Positions 57,601 through 62,000 of a DNA stretch of 62,000 bases are shown here, piece after piece. Source of the DNA: Branchiostoma floridae. Lineage: Eukaryota > Chordata > Leptocardii > Amphioxiformes > Branchiostomatidae. The position numbers and the translations under genes are program-made. Location: assembly GCF_000003815.2 (NCBI RefSeq), contig NC_049987.1, forward strand, positions 24,037,721-24,099,720. Reading direction: 5' to 3'. The stretch's first letter is position 1. Each line of letters opens with the position of its first letter. The notes beneath the pieces were generated by a model. That model did no database searches, was not told where the DNA came from, and saw nothing but the letters and a program-made list of their open reading frames with translations.

Positions 57601-59212
57601 CGGGCAGCGCGCACTTCGCACGTCCGTGGTAAACGACTGTAATGTGCTGAAGTGATTAGGTTTATGGTGCTTTGAAAATTGCGACTGCATGCAGAGGTTA
57701 GGTTTTGACACAGCAAGATATAATACAAAATAGAAAGCCCGATAAAAACGACTAAAAAAAAAAACGTTAAAAAACAGCCTGAGCCTAACCTCTGCTTGGA
57801 GAGTATTATTTTCATACAATTGTTATCCAGTATCCCCTTTAAATGTAAACAAAGTATTCAAGGTATTCCTTTATGTGAAACAGCTATTCTGCCTGTTACA
57901 AAATATTCCAAGTGGGTAAAAGGACTTACGATAAACAAGGAATTGTACCGTTTTTACTTAGTTGAAAGGAAATTTGTTGATTTCCATTGTAAAGCCCAGG
58001 AATATTGGATAGAATTGTTTAATTACCAGATACAATGGGATGTAGTGTACAGTTTGACCTACAATACAACTATTGACTCCTATTTAAGATCCTTTCAATT
58101 TAAGTTGTTGCATAATAGCTTTATAGGTGGAAATTATCAGAAAATACACTTTGTTCTTATTGTAAGACTGAGGAGGAAACTCCTGTCCACATTTTTAGTC
58201 AATGTTCTTTTCTTGTTAAATTTTGGGGGGATGTAGAAAACTGGATCAGGAAGCATATGGATATTGTGTTTAGATTTAAAAGTAGAATTATTCTATTTGG
58301 TTCTTTAGGCTATCCTATCATTCTGAACACATTGTTATTAATTGCTAAAATGTATATCTTTAAATGTAGACATTTAAAAATTCCTACAATAGATGGCTTT
58401 TTAGCCTATGTACATTATTACTACAGAGTAGAGTACATCATTGCTCAAAACTTCCAGAAAACTGAAAAACACTTGTTAAAGTGGGGACCCATTGGTTATG
58501 CACTGTTAAATCAATTTAGTTGGGAAAATGCAAATTGTCTTTCCTGGTTTAGGTTGCTTTTTTGTACATCCACTTTGTATTGTTTTGTCTTTTTTTTTAA
58601 ATGAATAAAGATTATGTTAAAAAAGTCTACATTTGGCACTGACAGGGAAACACCTGTGTGAACATTATGGGAACAATATTTGAGATAACAATGGGAGACC
58701 CAATCATGTCATGTATAGGTACTGAACATGTATATGTAGTGTACAACACAAAACACAACAGGGTCTAACTACCTTTAACGCCTACATCCAGATGGCCTTG
58801 TGACTCATCAGGATGGCCCTTCTATGTATACGTAACACAATTCGTCAGTGTCGGAAGCGATTGCCATCAGAAACGGCTTCTCTGATGTGCAGCATACCCA
58901 TCTAGTATGATATGTTCTATTTATCTAACAAGACATTAGCCTACCAGTGACGTTACCAGCATCTCCAACCTCGACTTCGTACTCTCTGTCGGGCACCAAG
59001 TCTGGAAACAGGCTGTCATTGTCATCCTCTTCTAAGACGATGGCCTTGTGCTCTTTTATTTCGACAAGAACGTCAGGATACCCCGGCAGCCTGAGAATTG
59101 TTTTCAGGTTCTTCGGCGTTGCATCCTTCAGACTGACTTTCCTTCGACGCCCCGTTTCTGGGTAGACGAACCATGCTGTAGAACTGGTGTCGGTGCTTCC
59201 AGCGCTCGCCAT
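48666..59212 (-). CDS. Class 3 lipase-P-loop GTPase fusion protein, unit B (14 exons, 1081 aa)
   Basis: Exons: 58945-59212, 54744-54983, 53924-54372, 53252-53588, 52732-52938, 52270-52365, 51868-52034, 51515-51707, 51134-51343, 50778-50958, 50532-50649, 50015-50332, 49577-49789 and 48666-48914; total 3246 nt, all phases consistent. The order of domains equals the unit A copy: N-terminal acidic domain, Lipase_3 with GHSLGG (Ser234) and NQKDPVPR, a variable middle, then the GTPase with GPQDAGKT. Differences from A: exon 5 is 6 nt longer, exon 6 is 12 nt longer, exon 10 is 21 nt shorter and strongly changed (Gly-rich GGEAIATAATGIIASGAS), and the GTPase DFPG motif is DFHG. There are no frame-breaking changes, so both genes look intact. 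Intron 1 carries the LINE with a nested Mutator-like element; intron 3 a foldback; intron 13 a TIR element. Confidence 0.85.
48956..49457. mobile_element. TIR element with nested hairpin, TA target (unit B only)
   Basis: Perfect 20-bp inverted ends (tagaacatggccactacccc) bound 502 bp in intron 13 of the lipase-GTPase gene. The unit A intron lacks it. Inside, 49020-49138 is a second palindrome (gtgcagaaaaagtgttgtac with its inverse), a probable nested MITE. Confidence 0.7.
53734..53897. mobile_element. Foldback element in intron 3 (unit B only)
   Basis: Arms of about 65 bp pair: taatctccagg and agatctaccggtggcat with the inverse ending in cctggagatta, separated by about 35 bp. It is absent from the unit A intron. 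Confidence 0.55.
54650..54715. repeat. (TA)n microsatellite
   Basis: Dinucleotide run in intron 2, the counterpart of 19072-19120. Confidence 0.9.
56266..57805. mobile_element. Mutator-like TIR element, 9-bp target duplication (unit B only)
   Basis: Outer ends are perfect inverted repeats (tactctccaagcagaggtta, then ggctc). Inverted similarity continues for about 95 bp per side through cgtttttatcgggctttcta. TTATTTTCA is duplicated on both sides (56257-56265, 57806-57814), and unit A shows the intact site near 30243. Nine-base duplications and long TIRs are typical of the Mutator superfamily. The interior has a degenerate frame (56756-56974) but no intact transposase. Confidence 0.78.
56756..56974 (+). 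pseudogene. Degenerate reading frame inside the Mutator-like element
   Basis: It starts MAPRGSHNKVLQHRIKEAKF, meets TGA at 56840-56842 and continues open in the same frame for 43 more codons (KVCDLVCSEAGDFFLKRLLD and onward) to TGA at 56972. The Cys spacing around KVCDLVC hints at a zinc-binding segment. It could be the start of a lost transposase or a captured host exon. Confidence 0.35.
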
Positions 59213-59793
59213 TTTGTATGCGAGTAACGTCTTGGTTTATGCTAACTATTGCTGGTAACAAGAAGGAAAGTGTATGTCGGTTGTCAGTAAAATTATTTTT
59301 CTCATGTGTACCGTTGTTTTATACTTCTGATACCATTGGTTCTTCTGTTAGTCCATCTCATTTATTATGCATGACATCAATTTACATGAAATAAAATCAA
59401 ATTTCATCAAACGAAATTACAGGTCGCACCAGTTAAGGTGGTGGGCTGAAGTACAACCAACGTTGTACAGATACGTCGACAGGAGCAACACGTGTTTTCT
59501 GGCACCACGACCAGTCGCTGCAGTCACCCTTCCAAACGTCTCGTCTAGGGGTGGGTACAGGTACAAGAAAATCAGGTACAAAAAATACGAATCTTAAACT
59601 ATGAACCTTGGACAAACAGATATGCGCTATGAGTCGGGGTGCTATTTTTAACGGAAGTGAAAGAAATATCTACATTGTTACACATGGGACACGTGTGATT
59701 TTGTTTGTTTAATATGTTTATTTTGGGGTATGTGCGTGTGTGTTTGTGCGTTTGTGCAAGCGCGCGCGTGTGTGTGTGTGTGTGCGTATGCCC

Positions 59794-59851
<58 letters not shown>

Positions 59852-59868
59852 TAAACCTGTCTAAAGGT
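59213..59868. other. Upstream flank of the lipase-GTPase gene, unit B
   Basis: It matches 31654-32303, with an expanded TA run (about 59796-59842). No gene is recognised. Confidence 0.5.
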
Positions 59869-60072
59869 AGTTCACCTTTATCCACATGGTAACCTATATC
59901 CGTTGTTTTTGAAAATGAAATATTTAGAGATATCTAGTTGATGGACGTTGTTTCAAATTGCAATATTTTCACAGCATTCAAATCTGCAACACTCGTCTGT
60001 CGACTTGATATCCCTAAATACTCCTATTTTGTATACAACGAATAAATGTTATCCCGCGGATAAAGGTGAACT
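59869..60072. mobile_element. Foldback MITE, relative of 33799-34012 (unit B only)
   Basis: Inverted ends of about 37 bp starting agttcacctttatcc, with inner atatccgttg / caacgaata. Unit A lacks it at the matching point (32303). Confidence 0.65.
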
Positions 60073-60983
60073 AGCGTTATAGCGGCCACCCAAGGGAGTG
60101 GAGAACTGTGGCCACTATAGAAACAAGATTGGCAATGAAAAATGATACATTGCCATGGCGACGGTGAATGTGTAATGGTTTTGGAGCATGGTGACTCCTA
60201 GCTGGCTCTGGTGTAGGTTTTGGTAGCAAGTGCCAATGGTGTGAAGTTGGTAATGTTCTTGTATTTATATATGTATATATGCACAGTTTGTATGTACTAG
60301 GTTTAGACAGCTGTGTTTTATTTATACTTTTATGTGCAGATGGCATGTATTTAATGGAGTGAGCATATTCTATTTTCGCTTTGTGTATTGGTGTTAAAGA
60401 TATAGCAAGTTGCTGTAATGTCGTTATGATATGCACTGGGTATTGGTGTAGAGAATGTGTGGAAAGAGAAGTCGATGACCAGGTATGATCATAAATCTTT
60501 TTTATTAAAAATATAAAATGTGAGTAAGAACAATATATACGTAAAAAATAAATGTAAGTATGAACAAGGAACTTTTGTAGAATTAGTGTAATTAGCGTAT
60601 AGAAATAGTAACTGTAACTCATTTTCTTGAATCTGACATTTCTACTACCATAATACTGTACTATACTACTAAGACAAATTTACCTAGAAAGAATAACCAA
60701 TGTTGACAGATGTCGTTTGACATTAAGAAAAAACACTTACAATGAATACATGTAATTACTTCTGTTTGCTTTTACTATAACCAACATCCTTGCTATAACA
60801 CTGGTAGGACAGCAGAGGAAAAACTTACTCATTGCCCTCATTATCATGCAAAACCAGAAGTTTTCTAAACAAAACACAAATGTAAATAAGAACACAGCAT
60901 ACTTGCCCAAGGGGTGGAATATTTGAATAGCAACACACCCTCATTACTGATGCCATAGACCTTTCCGACACCAATTGGTGTCA
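60073..60983. other. Unit B to C spacer, no gene seen
   Basis: It matches 32305-33214 almost base for base. The open minus frame at 60077-60622 is AT-rich and unsupported by splice sites or a recognised family, although it is preserved between the two copies. Confidence 0.45.
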
Positions 60984-61030
60984 AATAAGTGATCACTGCC
61001 ATGCCTGAGGGATGGGGTTATACTTTACTC

Positions 61031-61227
61031 CTATATCATGATTGGGCATTTACATTGGAACTTGGGAGGGGGCTCAGTGAACAGCAGTGAACTGGAGACA
61101 GTGGGAAGCAATGATAGCAATTCGGTGATGCAAAGAATCAGTAGGTCTGCCCCCTGACGGTGGAGTGACGCCTGCTCTTCTGTGGTAACGGTTGGACCTC
61201 CAGTGTGTGAGGATGTGTCTTGGCCAG
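61031..61227 (-). CDS. Small unrecognised gene, last exon, unit C (partial)
   Basis: The same 197-nt exon as 33262-33458, with an acceptor (ttacctcag) and a TAG stop at 61031-61033, and no frame change. The other exons lie beyond the window end. Confidence 0.48.
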
Positions 61228-61568
61228 CTGAGGTAACAAATGTGCAAGGAATATTGAATGTATTGCAATACTGATATATATGAAGACAGAGGAAATTGTG
61301 TATGCTATGTATTGCTAGACCAATAGGAAAATGTATTGTTAAGGACCATAATGTGAATAATTACATTAGGAATGTCCACATGGACGCACAGAAAGAAGAG
61401 TGTAAGCCATATGTATAACGATGGGAATTGTAGCTCAAAAATTTATGTTGAATGTACATCCCATGGAATGTATATTCTTGCATCATTGTTGTATTAAAAG
61501 TCATGTTACAGAAATGGTGTTACCTGTACTATGTTTTGTGTGATCATAGGAGATAACATGTAACGCTG

Positions 61569-61753
61569 TTTCACTTTATCCGAGGGTGACCTTTATCCGT
61601 TATTTTGGGATATAAAGTCGACGGACAGTGCTTTGAAATCGGAGCATTTTGAAAAGATGGCAAATTTGAAACCACATTCAGCAGCCTTGAAACTCCTAAA
61701 TGTGCTGATTTTAAAGACAACGGATAAAGGTCATCCAGCGAAGAATGGTGAGC
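61569..61753. mobile_element. Unit C copy of the 33799-34012 MITE
   Basis: Nearly identical to the unit B copy, with a 13-bp deletion after cctttatccgtt. Confidence 0.55.
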
Positions 61754-62000
61754 TAGTGTATCATACAATACCAAGGAGGTTATTTCGCTGTACATGAATT
61801 TTCCTTGATGTAACAATAACATTGACAATTCATACTTGCAAATGCCCGGTACTTAGTTGAATTAGTTGTAATGCTCCTTGGTACAAGTAATTGAACACTG
61901 ACAGACATAGTGCTGACCTTAATGCTGGTTGCCATTCAGATGGTATGGTGGTGGATGCCCCCTAGCCCCCTTGTCCATGATGTCATGGAAGCTGTTGTTG

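Larger units (their letters stand above)
55196..58622 (+). mobile_element. LINE (L1/Tx1-like) copy, unit B, split by a DNA transposon
   Basis: Same insertion as 19594-31063 in unit A: same truncation point, same 3' end and similar flanking duplication (ctacatt / gtctacatt). It runs through the site where Gypsy inserted in A. Reading frames are damaged (for example the FADD region reads FDDD and a frameshift follows). It is interrupted by the element at 56266-57805. About 1.88 kb without that insertion. Confidence 0.8.
33215..60983. repeat. Tandem segmental duplication, unit B
   Basis: Second unit, offset 33214 from A at its left end and 27769 from C. Gene order and orientation are the same as in A. 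Noncoding flanks look about 1-2 percent different from A by eye, with many clean insertions: 38880-39889, 41211-41725, 47348-48302, 48956-49457, 53734-53897, 56266-57805 and 59869-60072. It lacks the Gypsy element of unit A. Confidence 0.88.
60984..62000. repeat. Tandem segmental duplication, start of unit C
   Basis: The last kilobase repeats 33215-34260 with few differences, including the segment absent from unit A. It carries the last exon of the small gene. C differs from B by substitutions and by a 13-bp shorter stretch near 61600, so it is not a simple re-assembly of the same reads. Confidence 0.85.

Overview
The window is animal nuclear DNA. It has spliced genes with GT/AG introns in compatible phases, many microsatellites, LTR, LINE, SINE and DNA-transposon insertions, and seven assembly gaps (N runs at 1792-2342, 15722-15821, 24280-24379, 26304-26510, 29008-29107, 35343-35659 and 37142-37623). 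The compact genes, tRNA-headed SINE and dense polymorphic transposon insertions fit an invertebrate deuterostome such as a lancelet (Branchiostoma). That is an inference; nothing here proves the species.

The dominant structure is a head-to-tail repeat of a large unit. Unit A is 1 to about 33214, unit B is about 33215 to 60983, and unit C starts at about 60984 and is cut by the window end. The spacing is 33.2 kb then 27.8 kb; most of the difference is a roughly 9.6 kb Ty3/Gypsy insertion in A. Each unit carries, from left to right: a small unrecognised minus-strand gene (four exons, 163 residues in the B model); a long repeat-rich stretch; a plus-strand exon starting MALEEQ that is intact in B and broken in A; a 28-bp minisatellite; and a large minus-strand 14-exon gene.

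The large gene is the main find. I rebuilt 14 exons in each full unit from splice sites. Coding lengths are 3249 nt in A (1082 residues) and 3246 nt in B (1081 residues), with every intron phase matching. The product joins a class 3 lipase domain (GHSLGG nucleophile elbow, NQKDPVPR) to a C-terminal P-loop GTPase (GPQDAGKT, DFPG or DFHG, NQCGD), with a roughly 90-residue N-terminal domain and a divergent middle. Flanks of the two copies look nearly identical, but exons 4 to 11 and their introns differ strongly.

Comparing A and B exposes empty and filled sites with target-site duplications. A LINE (L1/Tx1-like 3' part) sits at the same place in both, so it predates the duplication. Gypsy and a TTAA-flanked MITE are only in A. 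A Mutator-like element, a long-TIR element, a SINE, a TA-flanked element, a GC-rich foldback and others are only in B. The A Gypsy is itself split by a CACTA-type element. A collapsed or mis-joined haplotype could imitate part of this array; the start of a third unit argues for a true array but does not prove it.
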